NCBI RefSeq assembly: GCF_019925205.1
Contig: NC_083567.1
Coordinates: 24,304,001-24,368,000, forward strand
Direction of reading: 5' to 3'
Length of the DNA stretch: 64,000 nt
DNA from: Metopolophium dirhodum
Lineage: Eukaryota; Arthropoda; Insecta; Hemiptera; Aphididae
In this document: piece by piece, positions 50,580 to 62,285 of the stretch
How the letters are laid out: each line of letters begins with the position of its first letter
Numbering within the stretch: position 1 is the stretch's first letter
Program-made: the position numbers and the translations under genes
Notes under the pieces: generated by a model
What the model saw: the letters and a program-made list of their open reading frames with translations, nothing else
What the model was told of the DNA's origin: nothing
Database searches by the model: none

Positions 50580-51280
50580 TTATGCATAAATGTTATGTAG
50601 TCCTTTTCTCTCGGAACTGCTACGTCTCTTCTTACCCCGTTCAGTTTCACCGTCACTCCGTTTGTTCCTCCTCAACTTCGACTCTGTTGTCACCATCTCC
50701 CGGTCCCGACACCTGCAACTCTGGCACGCGCACCTCGACATCTGCAGCAGGCTTTCTAGTCCCGTTCGCCCGGCCGCTTGCCCGCCCCGACCACAGCAGA
50801 ACGAACACCGTCCTCGCTCACAGGTGGGCCGGTTTCCCGGACGCGGGCAGCATTTCCATGACATTATGCCTTCGGTGGTCCTCCGGCGGCGGCTGATCTC
50901 CAAACTCGTCCTCGCTGATCCCGATCCTCTTCTTCGGCCGCTGCAAGTGCCGCTGCACGCCATAGTTTTTTTTTTATCCATTTCCGCCGTCGAGCTCGCA
51001 CCCTCCTCCTCCGCCGCCGGCAGTTCGGCCGCATATTACGTTGTAGTACACCAATCCTTAGCCGTCGTCGCTGCCCAACGAGAACGTGGCCCGGTCACCG
51101 CAGAGGAGGCCGACCGCGTCCACTCGGGATCGGCCTCGTGGCGTCCAGGTCCGTCTGCCCGCCGCTAGTCCTCTCTTTGTCCTCGGTGCAGTATGTCTCA
51201 TTATTGTATAGGCGCCATTCTAGTCTGGCGCCACTGGACATTCCCCGATGATTCTATCTAACTCAACCAGCGTTTCTCTC
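50580..51280 (-). pseudogene. GC-rich coding-like segment, arm 2 of an inverted homologous pair
   Basis: This is the minus-strand counterpart of arm 1. A 133-codon frame (50580-50981) reads MDKKKTMACSG...RTSLEISRRRRTT...KCCPRP...GLESLLQMSRCACQSCRC...EMVTTESKLRRN. Its last part lines up with arm 1 in frame (DGETERGKKRRSSSER against DGETDKRVKWFEDDGSS). Further upstream a second frame reads ETYCTEDKERTSGGQTDLD, matching arm 1's TYCTEDDERTFFGGLSDQD. The product would be Cys- and Arg-rich. A run of ten A residues (GGATAAAAAAAAAAC, minus strand, near 50970) disrupts continuity between the two frames. Family unknown. Confidence 0.4.
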
Positions 51281-52360
51281 TAAGTTCGTCCGGTATATGG
51301 GTTTGATCGGACGCCTGTGGTCGTGTACATAATTAATTCTTAAAACTTAAATTTAAATAAACAAATCTCGTTACTATGGTCCAAGATATTATTTATTACA
51401 TTATGGCATTATATTTAATATTATATTATTTCGTTTTTAGCATTTAAAACGGTTAAGTTGTTTATTCAATTATAGCCAGATGCCTATTATATTATAGTTG
51501 TGTAACTATGTACCTATATGATATTAATGTTATACCTACCTAATAAGTTATACGTTTTAGAATTAATATGACAATGAACAACGGATATAGATTATGGACA
51601 TAAGCTCAACTAAGGAGGCTGGAATGGTGGAGGGGCCAGGCACTTTCAAAAGTTACGCATAGCCTCCTTCCCTCCTAAATTAATTAATCTCTGAACTCAC
51701 ATGGTATTATTAAAGTAAAATTAATAAATAAAAAATTTAATTTACTTGAATTTTTTTTTATCATAACCTATGGTAATAAATATAGTTACGACATAAAAAA
51801 TACTGAATTCGATCGAAATAATATAATATGTTGTACTCGTGAAGTGCTTGTAAAATGTACGAGCGTGTATAAAAATAGCATATATTTTTAAGCACATTAA
51901 AACGATTAGTAAAAAAAAATGTCTACTAGTTCAATATATTTTTACGTCTTAAACTCTTTAAACCTCTCGGAACGTTTCATTTTTTTTAGAACTATATCGT
52001 AATAGCTGATAGTTAACCATTATAATATATTATAGTATTTACGATTGTGTTTGATAATTTGAAAACATATGCGTATTTTTCGTTTATTACGTCATATAAT
52101 TTGATATCATAAACAACACTCTTCACCGATACGTCTTGTTATGCGTGTCTAAACATGTTCTAATATCTAATATAAATCGTAGATATATAGAACGTATTTT
52201 CAATCGGTGTATATTATCGGTAAGTATATATACGCGTCCAGTGTAAACTGCACCGGTGTGATCGTTTTGGATCGCACGTGAGCCGGGAAATATACGACGA
52301 AGGCTCCGCATCCGGCGAGTATCGTATCTAATAATAATATATTTTATGTTGCACACTATC
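51281..52360. other. AT-rich gap
   Basis: No gene seen. A TE-like G/C-rich fragment (GGAGGGGCCAGGCAC) lies near 51631, and a GC-richer patch at 52230-52320 contains CACCGGTGTGATCG. Confidence 0.35.
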
Positions 52361-52700
52361 ACGGAAAAAAATTACTATAATATTATAGTTAAACAAATTA
52401 TAGTAAATATAACTATTTAATAGGTAAAATAACTAAAATGATTTACTTATTATTACTATATAAATATAGTTATTAGTTATAGTTAGGTTTACTATATTTT
52501 ATAGTTAATGGAGTTTTTTATGTTTGAATTAACTAAAAAATATAGTTAAAACAACATATTTCAGTTCGAATAACTATAATAACTTGACTGTAATATTTTA
52601 GTAAATCTGATTAATCTTACAGCTATAGCAATTATAATGTACAGTCAATCCTACTATTTTTATAGTACAAACAACTGTTTTGTTTTTTCCTATATATGGG
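52360..52700. repeat. Cluster of ATAGTTA / TAACTAT words
   Basis: In about 340 bases the words ATAGTTA, TAACTA, TATAGTTA and their complements recur more than a dozen times on both strands. The arrangement is irregular, not a tandem array. It resembles the interior of some short inverted-repeat elements, but no ends were identified. Confidence 0.5.
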
Positions 52701-52829
52701 CACTATAATATAGTACTACAATAATGTTTAGGTACAATAAGGCCGCCAAGTACCATATTATGATACGTGTTTGAAGTGTGAATGATGCGCGCAGTTCTGG
52801 TACTTATATTATTATATATATAGCTCTGG

Positions 52830-53273
52830 TCCCGGGTAAAAAAAGCTTAAGTACATTTTACCAACTTTTTGCGACAGCAGTATCAAAGTTTGAAAATTCC
52901 TACTTGTAAGTTAATTATATCCATACATATTTAAGGTATTTTTATATTATATATATAATATATTACATTCTTAATGCATGTAACCATTAAAATACTATTG
53001 TTACTATGAATATTTAACAAGATAACTGTAGTTATGCCCTTTTTATTTCACTTGTTCTGACTTATGTCTTTTTTTCCAGGCATCATACGCCTTTTCTATC
53101 AAACGTAGAAACGGTTATGTTTAGATATGCCCTATTTATTTCTTTAATGATATGAGTAATATTCGTCACTGACTTATGCCAAATGTACCAAAAAAATCAG
53201 CAAAAATTAAGCTTTACATTTGCAGAAAAAAAACTTTTTGTGAAAAATTGACTTAAGCCCTTTTTACCCGGGA
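52830..53273. mobile_element. MITE with TCCCGGGTAAAA termini
   Basis: The left end TCCCGGGTAAAAAAAGCTTA pairs with the right end AAGCCCTTTTTACCCGGGA. The next blocks also match (CTTAAGT with ACTTAAG, and AACTTTTTG with its complement further in). The element is about 444 bases. A TSD was not evident, so the class is open. Confidence 0.68.
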
Positions 53274-56200
53274 GCAAATTATTAGGAATAGTCATTTTTG
53301 GCGGAATTATTGTACGTTTGTAGGTAGAACGGAACGGACTGAAAAAAAATCCCAAACAATAATAATATTATATTATAATGTAATCCATATATAAATTAAG
53401 TTCGTTTACAGAATGTACCTACCTATTACCTATAACTATATACCATTGTAATTTTTAGCTATATTGTATTTTCAGTAGGTTTAGGTTATAAGAAAGTATT
53501 TTGTGTGTAGGTACTTATATCGTATATAGTATATATCTTACTTAGGTTATGAGTAATAGGGTAATACTTTATACTTAGTATAATATTATATTTTAAATGA
53601 TAAAGGCGAAAACATTATATTTTGCATGTCAATGATACATTTGTCCTTATCGTTTGGTATGTATGTTCATAAACAAAAATGTTTCATACAAGATAAAAAT
53701 AATGATATGTCCACATACTCGTGTATACGACTATTATATTATTAGGTAGGAATATGACATTAATCAATCGATATTTTGTTTTTTTTTTTAAATTAAAAAC
53801 TATTAACTCTTTAACAAGTTCTCGAGCTAAAAACTTATTTATTGCAAGTATTAATTAGATTCCATAGTAACCGAGTACCTATTGACAGATAGATAACCCG
53901 GGGCGCGACGACCACTATACTCTACCAATAATTACCATAAACGTGCCTATATATACGAGTGTAGTGATAATATATAGTACCCAAGTCCTATATATTATAT
54001 AGTAATATAGTATATTCACCTTATGCGTATTATAATATATTATTATTAGTTTCTACACGTTAGATTGTAAAATGTAAATATTATAATATATTATGTAGGA
54101 CTGAGGTATAGGTACTTCTTACAGTTATCTATAATATCAATAAATAGTACAAATTTAATATGGCCGAACTTAATATTATAGGTATAATAGGTAACAAAAG
54201 TAAAAACAACTATCGACGTGCTCGCGTGTCAAACTATCTTGTATCTGTATACAAAATATAGGTATTATTATTGCACACAAACGGAACCGAAAATTTAAAT
54301 ACAACTAATATAGGTACGTTCAAACAACCGCACGTCGTCGTCATTTGGTAATTGACTTTTCTTGTTTGAATTATACTAACGGCACGCCGACTTCTGTGCC
54401 CGCGTGTCATAATCGTAAATATGCCACTGTATATCGTGGCCGTTGTCCCTCTGGCCGGTCTAGTTAGTATTTAGTTAGTTGTTAGCAGTATTATAGTGGG
54501 TATATAGCTACGGTATTATAATGGTTTATTGGTTTGGGACTCGCATGAGTGCGGCGAACACAAAACTCCGAATAAATTATTTCCTTAAACCAATCTCTAT
54601 AATATACCTCTACCTTAAAGTATAATACTATAATTAATAAATTATTCCAGCGATGTGGTGTTTGTTTAGCGTGGCCGAACCGGGGACGCGGGGAGGTAAA
54701 GGTTGGGACTGGAGAGGGAATAAAAAATAAAAATACAAACAAGAATATCAACTTCTCTAACCGACCTCCGACACTGGACGTGTCTATTACAGTATTGAGT
54801 TATCGACACGTCAGCTACAACCCATCCATTTTGGTAAGTCCATTTGACTAATTTCCCGATTGAAAATATATATTACAGTTGCTGCGAGACCGCTCTATCA
54901 ATGAACTTTGACGAAGTAACATAATATTATTACATATATAATATTACAGTTTATAATAGCCAATAGGTAACCTAGTATTATAGTGCCATACCAACATTAA
55001 TTGGTTAATCATAGAGTACACAAATCGTAATTCGTAGAGGTACAAAAAGTACCCAACGCTGGTCCAAAAAATATCCACCGACGATTGAGTGGTGTTCATG
55101 TGCGAGTACCTATAGTATGAAGTATAATAATATTATATAATATACTCACAAATTACAATGTACACAATACGTCAATACTGTTCACTGTGTCGAATAATAT
55201 AAATGTATATTGTAGATTAAAGTTGAAGGGAATTTGAAGTATACCACTGTGGATAGTATAAAAATGTTCTGATACGAAGCTATTTAAATATTTTATACGT
55301 AGATCGTGGGTATACACAAATACACAATTAATACTCCTACAATCTACATAGTACTTCATGTAATAATAAGCACCATCGACGATAAAATGTTGGGAGATAA
55401 GGGTATCTGTCAAACAACCACAGAAAAGCGATGGCTTTTAAACGTTTCTTTTTTTCTTTTGTCGCAATTAAACTTACCAATCGTTGATCCAAGTATAATA
55501 TAGGTACGCGTTGAGTACTCGAGCCTTGTCGTCTTGAGTAGTTGCGGAGTCCATTGAATTTGAATACATTTAGTCACACACTATAGAGGAGTTTTAATTA
55601 TTGCTTTATTTTGTACGTTTTTAAACATATTATATTATACATCTTATATAGTTAATAGTTGTATAATATTATAAGTCAAACTTTAAAATTAAATGGCTAA
55701 GATCACAAAATATGGTAAATAATAAACATAATGTAAATTTTGATGGTATAATCCATCACAACAGAAAATATATACGTAAAATACTGAATATTCTGAACAT
55801 GTTTTTTCCTTTTAAAAAACTATAATAATAATCCTTACAGTTGGACAGTTTGTCCATAAGCAAATATTGTTAGATATGAGAATTTAGATTTCTGTTGAAT
55901 GATTTGAATGAATTTTAGTTAGTAAAAACTAAAATACTACAATAGAATTATTATGATAGTGAGCAAAAAAATGTTTTCAATTCATTAAATCACTAATTCA
56001 AAGTTTAAACACATTTGTGTGAGAAATATATATATTATAAAATACATTACAAGAAGAGTATAATGCATTCTTATATTGTGTTGAATGTGTATTATACGAA
56101 CATGTACCTATATCGGCTATCTTCTTCTAATTTCCATCATATTCAAACATATTATGTTTTACGTTTGTAATAGTTTAATTGGTAGATACCTACCTAATTC

Positions 56201-57124
56201 CTAACAATTATATGGTTATATTTTATGTAAAATTGTTTTGTTAATAGTAAAATGTTGTAGAGCATAATAGTATAATTATAATATAATAAGGATAAATACC
56301 TATAATATTTTTGCAATTTTAATAAAATAACAGTAAACATTTGTTTACAAAATAAGTGTATATACCATAAAATGGCGATTGTTTATTACAATATTTAAAG
56401 ACTATTGGTTTATTTTTATTTAAAACTAGAAAACTACAAAAATTATCATTGCTACCATGTCGTAAACGTTTATAGGATTACAAAATTCATTAATTCTCAA
56501 TTTGTTAAAAATTCATAAAAAAAAAACAAGTGTGTTTATGTTTATAACATAAATCATGGTACTTGTTTGTTATAGTCCTTCCAACGTACGGTATAAAATG
56601 CATTGCTGTGAGGACTGCGAAGTGACTGTACGCGTAATATTCGTGCTCAGACTAGAATTACTGAAATACTGTAACAAACATTTCAAATAAAAACTAAATA
56701 ATGATAATTGTATATTGTTTACAATTATTAATAGTAGCACACTTAATAATTCATATTGTATAACTCCACGAAAATAAACACAATAAAATAAGACGCTTTC
56801 TTAAAAATACAAAATAAAATTACTTTAATCGTTATATCTTGACCGTTGTCAGTTGTCAAGTAGACTTATTTAAAAATATCATAAAAAAATAATTTTAATG
56901 TGTTATTGAAGTTATTTGCTTCAATATTCGATACTAGTATACCACCATTACATTTTTATGACAAAAACTTATCGTTCAAACAATAGAAATAGTCTGAAAT
57001 AGGTACTGTGACAAGTTTACAATAACTTGTTCGTAAATTGTAAGATATGCACTTGACACAACACGCTATTTATACAAATGCAATAGTGATAAGTGATAAC
57101 TGAACACTGATAAATGTATAATAT
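53274..57124. other. Gap with two promoter-like patches
   Basis: No complete gene. Bases 54310-54480 and 54770-54833 are GC-richer on the plus strand, ending in a CATTTTG|GTAAGT donor at 54833/54834, which could be a 5'UTR exon. A TATAAAATG word at 56592 is followed by a GC-richer 60 bases. No downstream coding exon could be joined to either. Confidence 0.3.
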
Positions 57125-57132
57125 AATATAAT

Positions 57133-57669
57133 CAGGGCTTGAAAATTTTTTGAATACCGGTCCTGTTATTAGCGGTAACCAATTACCAGTACTAGATTCA
57201 AAATTACAGGTTACCGTTAAGTGATAACCGCTTCAAAAAATGTCGGTTACCGGTAACCAATTGAATACTGGTTTTCTAAAAAAAAAATTGTACTATACCT
57301 TTGTACCCGTATACTTAATACAATATTCGTGTTATAGGAATCAAGCTATTTTTAGATTTCCCAGTACAATATACGATGAGGGAGACCGTCGTTATGTAGC
57401 TAAAATAAATTAAACATAATATTATTATATATTATTATTACCGTAACAGTAGTCAATATTTATAAATACCGGTAATCGGTTCTTAACCGGTTAAAACATA
57501 TTACGTTATTATAACGTTTTATGTTAGCTGAAAAATTGTCACGGTAACCGGTAACCGATAACCGGGAGTACAAATAGGTTTATAATAACGGTAACCGATT
57601 AAAGGTTTTCCAAAATTTTGGGAAATTACCGGTTACTGGTGTTTACCGAAAACCCTATTTCAAGCCCTG
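57133..57669. mobile_element. hAT-like MITE packed with ACCGGTAACC words
   Basis: A 537-base element with inverted ends CAGGGCTTGAAA and TTTCAAGCCCTG is flanked by a perfect 8-base duplication AATATAAT (57125-57132, 57670-57677). Inside, GGTAACC, ACCGGT and GGTTACCG recur many times on both strands. No transposase frame. Confidence 0.92.
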
Positions 57670-57677
57670 AATATAAT

Positions 57678-58888
57678 GCTAACTCGATAATATTATAATT
57701 ATTATACATAATATTTCAACTAGGTATTTTGTGTTTACCCATTATCTACAATATTAGTTGACGTTTACTATACCGTACTAATACCTAGCCACTTACAGGT
57801 ATTAAGATACAGAGAAATATCGATAATAGGTTTTTAATCATTAGAATTTAGATTATAGACTAATTTTATTTAACTAATATCCGATGACAGACGGTCACTT
57901 GATGGAAGGACAACACATTTTTTACTGGTCTGGAGATATTCAACCAAATATCTTTCTAAATCATACCTAATGGCTATTTCCTATAATAATTATAGCTATT
58001 AGCTATACTATGTACAATTTTTTTTTATGTTGGAATGACTGAAAGTATGTGATACGCGCAGTATGTAGGTACCAAACTAATATATTTTATCCGTTTATCG
58101 CTGATTATTATAGTCTATATTATATTAGGTGGCGTACGTAAATAATAAATCAGAAAAATATCTAAATTATATAAATCAAAATCACTGAAATATTACCTAA
58201 CTAATACAATCCGAGTAGATCGTATTCATTATCTTAATTATTATTTTATGATTAATTAAAAAAGCTTTAAATTAAAAGGGACATTAGTCATTACTTTTTA
58301 TTACATTTAAGATGCGAGGCATGTGACTATTTTATAATAATTTGGAAACTAACTCAAGAACCACTTAAATAAATAAACAATGTTATTTTTAATGTCTAAG
58401 TATAATCAATATGGCTATATTTATAATATAATTTCATTACCTATGAGGCTATGAAGTACAGTGCACAAAGTATTAATACACATATAGGTACAAATACTAA
58501 TGCAATAGGTGAAATAAAAAGTTATCATAAAGGTTTTTCTTACCTAAATTTACTAGACACTTAAATAAATAAAAAAAGTTCAGTCAATGGTTCTTACAAT
58601 TTAAAATATTACGAAAAAACATGTTCTTATATTTTAATAGGAAATACATCAAAAAGACACTGTTTTACTCGACAGACAATTAATGTTCGTGTAAGTACAT
58701 TTATTATTATTTATTTTATAGTATTTAAGATTAAAAAAAATAATAACTAAAACCAAATTAATTGAATTGAAAATGTTAGTATATTATACTAGGCAAGTTT
58801 GCGGAACCAAAAATGTGCATTAAAATAAGCTTCATCGGTGACTTATTGGTTATTAGGTGTTTATGTTATGTATTTATTTATTTTCAGG
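57678..58888. other. AT-rich gap
   Basis: No supported gene or element seen between the hAT-like MITE and the exon-like segment at 58890. Confidence 0.4.
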
Positions 58889-58889
58889 T

Positions 58890-59146
58890 ACTAAGCCATC
58901 GTCAGAAAATCGTCAGCCGGAAATAAACACGCTGCAGGACGTGTACCAGGTGGAAGAAGAAACAGGCAGCAAAAAACGAGTGTATGGTCCGAGGACTTCG
59001 CGGAGGACACGATGGCCAGGAAACAGGAACATCTCGCAGGATATGGCCTACTCGATCCTCGGCAACGTCGAATCGACCGTTGGCCTTTAGAATATGGCAG
59101 GGTTGAAGTGTTCCCCACACAGGCGCAACTAGACCAATATTTTTAG
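58890..59146 (+). pseudogene. Exon-like segment with a frame change, unknown protein
   Basis: It follows a good acceptor (TTATTTTCAG). The frame entered with one carried base reads TKPSSENRQPEINTLQDVYQ then VEEETGSKK. After an A6 run at about 58970-58975 a different frame becomes protein-like: QKTSVWSEDFAEDTMARKQE then HLAGYGLLDPRQRR, ending ...QAQLDQYF and TAG at 59146. The original frame ends with TTGGCCTTTAG at 59090. Either a single-base change in the A-run broke a terminal exon, or only one frame is real. I do not recognise the protein. Confidence 0.35.
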
Positions 59147-61314
59147 GAGTGCAAAAATTATAAAGATTTCCTGTATGATTACCCCTTAACACTGTCTACC
59201 TATTAACGATAATTTAAAATGTATATTTATGTACTACCTCCCTATATGTTTGGAATATTTTTGTGAAACAGTAACAGTAAATATTAAATAATATTGTGAC
59301 TACTACATAATTTTTCGGCCAGTAAATTGTATTTATTTAAATTACTGCTGGTTGACTTCTGGATGACGTGGTCCACCTCAGCTATCTCAATTATACCCTA
59401 ATAAATAATGCCATTACAGTATTTTTTATTCAGTTGAGTAGGTACTTTTTAATTCTGACTCATTTGGACTAGAATTAGAATAGCTTTAAACAAGAAGACT
59501 TTGATCGTTAATCTCTTGTTAAGTAGTTTTTTAAATATTACATGTACTATGAACGTAAAGAGGGGCAGCCTTATTGGATAGCTATAACTAATTGGTATTA
59601 ATTTTTTGTATCGTGTGTTGGGCACAAACACAATAATATAAACAAACGTACACTAACAAGTTATTCATATTTATTATTATAATAAATAATAGATATGCTG
59701 GCTCAATAATATGCTGCCTAGTTATTAATTTTCTTATTAATTGTTATTACCGTTTTAATTTTGTTCAAAATACATATTTTGTATAATATTATAATACATC
59801 AGTTTTTACTTTCGTTAATAATATTTATATTTTTCCGATTACTGTTATAATTTTTATTTTCTAAAAGTTTTCTTATATTCTTTTTGACTTTTTAAGTTTC
59901 TTTTAGTTCATAAAGTATAAGTTCTTTTTATTTTCAGAATAAAACAATTACACTTTTTAGATTCTTAGACGTACACACATCAATAATGAATGCAATTATT
60001 AATGAAGGATTATATCTCTCAGGTCACATAGGTATCTGAAGACTGAAATATTTTTACGCACCTACAATGTTTCATCACCCGTCTAGCTTTATAGAAAAGT
60101 TAAAGTTAAAGTCCAAGTGACGATATGGAATTATTTTGATATAAGTTTTGGTCGGCGTAAAGTAAGCTAAACTATAGATGTCTAAACCAAGTAAGAAAAT
60201 TGTATGTATTAAGTATTTTGTAAAATGTATGTATTTAATATTGTCGTCCCTTCACCATTTCATCACCATACCAAACATATCATCCACTATCGTCGGCCGG
60301 CGTCACGCACACAAAATAAACACTTTGTTCCAGGGCCGTATAAAAATGTTTATGAATGAGTTCCACAACAATTAAAATAGGTTGATTAAAGAGGTTCAAT
60401 ATAGGAACAGTGAGTGGTAGGAGACGTAGAAACAGGACTATGGTAATCTCTAAATAATAATAAATAAATAATCATATAATATATAATAAAAATATGATAA
60501 GTATAATAATAATTATATAGTTATAGTTATAATATTAGGACAGTGTTGAATTTTAAATAAGGTTTGGGGGATATCATCTTAATAGTTTAAAGCTACTGTA
60601 TTTTTACTCCTCTTGGATTTATAATGATATGTGACAAATATAAATCCCTCGGCACAAGCTGCTTATAGCTCGCCTTTCCAGAGGCTGAAACACACTAAAA
60701 TGCAATGCTTTAGTAAGCCGAAAATGTGCGAATGTCGTGTTGCGACAAAATTAAAAATTTGAAATTAAAACCTATTCAACGTTAAATTTGATATTTATTT
60801 ATATTAAAATATGTTTTATCTATGTATAAATAACGAAAAACGTTATATAAGACTACCTAGTGCAGTTTTCGCTGTACCGATCTAAGTAAATTACAATATT
60901 ATTGTAGTCGATCGGCGTTCGCGTGATCTCGCTTGCGATGTGGATTAGGCTTACAGGGGACACCACAATAAAAAAAACGCGCTAGGTGTAATACCTCATG
61001 ATTATAAACAACATGGACGATGTGATATAATGTAGTTTAACAAGCATATAGGTGGTGTGGAAACTTACACGACGCTGCAGTCATCCTATACATCGAGTAC
61101 ATTGAAGTTATGTATAATGGTCTTTTATTTTTTGGGGGTGCACATTTTAAACTGGGAGGTGCACAAGTCCCCTCAGAAATCAGAATATCCCTAGTTGGAC
61201 CACTGGTGTTACCGGTGCTGGTATACAGCCTCATGGACGGATCTAGGGGGAGAGGGTTCAGGAGATCAGCTGACCCACAGTTAATATTTGCTGATCAAAT
61301 TGTCCTCATTTCAG
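59147..61314. other. AT-rich gap
   Basis: No supported gene. A short GC-richer stretch at about 60897-60960 follows a TTATTGTAG acceptor and reads SIGVRVISLAMWIR, but no donor follows. A TE-like segment with GGGGGTGCACATTTT lies at 61135. Confidence 0.3.
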
Positions 61315-61462
61315 ATCTTTGGTAGTTGGACACTTGGACGATGGTGTCCAGGCTCGTGCAGCTGCTCATGTACGTGTACCGACCGTCGACCTGTACATGG
61401 CCGTATTCTCGGTACTAGTGTACCTATACAGTCTGCTGGGAACGTCCTACATATCGCTGGGC
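61315..61462 (+). CDS. Orphan internal exon with a membrane segment
   Basis: The segment lies between a CTCATTTCAG acceptor and a GGC|GTATGT donor. After one carried base it is open for 49 codons: SLVVGHLDDGVQARAAAHVR, then VPTVDLYMAVFSVLVYLYSL, then LGTSYISLG. The middle part is a plausible transmembrane helix (AVFSVLVYLYSLLG). Base composition is far more GC-rich than its surroundings, as in a coding exon. The rest of the gene is not recognised in the window; it could belong to a plus-strand gene that continues to the right. Partial and unassigned. Confidence 0.45.
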
Positions 61463-61675
61463 GTATGTCATATATAGCTAAAGATTGAAAATTTAAAAGT
61501 TAAAAACATCGATTTTTGTAAATAGTTCATACTGTAACCAACAAATCTAAAATACCTACATAGTACACGGTTATTTTTATATACATTTTAAGTTCGAATT
61601 TGGATGAAATTACATAATATTATAATTTATAACCAAGAATAACGGTTTTAGCTATTTTATTGTAATTTAATAGTA

Positions 61676-62085
61676 TTTTTTTTTTTTTTTTATTCATCTT
61701 AAATTACATCGGCTGCAAAGGCCATTAGTTACAGTTTTTTTTTATATGTATACATTTAGGTAAATACCGAAATACTTAAGAATAATAGGTACATTGTTTG
61801 TAGTTCTGCCGTGTGAAGCTGTGTTGCGATACCGTTTTGATCTAAATTTGGTTGAGAAGGTCAGTTTTTCTTAGGAAGTTGATCATGTTGTTGATGTCTA
61901 CTGTGTTGGGACCTATGTTAGATGAGATGTTGAACTTTTTTGCGTCTTCTTCGTATTTAAAACATTCAGTTATTAAGTGCTTAACTGTTAAAATGATGCC
62001 GCAGGTTGAGCACAAAAGGAGTTCTTCTTTGGTCATAAGAAACTTGTGGGTAATAGTATTATTCGTGGGTATATGATACTTTTAG
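61676..62085 (-). pseudogene. 3'-terminal fragment of a non-LTR retrotransposon (LINE)
   Basis: The minus strand reads YPTNNTITHKFLMTKEELLL, then CSTCGIILTVKHLITECFKY, then EEDAKKF, and stops at 61842. C-x2-CG...TVKHLI.EC is the cysteine/histidine motif at the C-terminus of Jockey/R1-type ORF2. The 3' end is a poly(A) tract, seen as the T-run at about 61676-61691 on the plus strand. No reverse transcriptase remains, so the copy is 5'-truncated. It abuts a family E fragment at 62160. Confidence 0.8.
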
Positions 62086-62159
62086 AGTATATAGTTATAT
62101 TTTATACACACAATGATATTTTCAAATCAATTTTTTTGGCAAAAATGAACTTGACCTAC

Positions 62160-62285
62160 TGTTTTACTAATGTATAAATGAATTACTTTAATCACAATAA
62201 TATCATGAAATATACTTAGTATAGGCACCTAATATTATAGGCTGACTGTCTTCTCTTAGAATCTTTTTTCGTATACAATGAGTTT
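62160..62285 (-). repeat. Family E fragment
   Basis: It contains AATTACTTTAATCACAATAA, AAATATACTTAGT, GGCTGACTG and CGTATACAATGA, matching the end of E3 near 5520-5630. Both ends are truncated. Confidence 0.55.
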
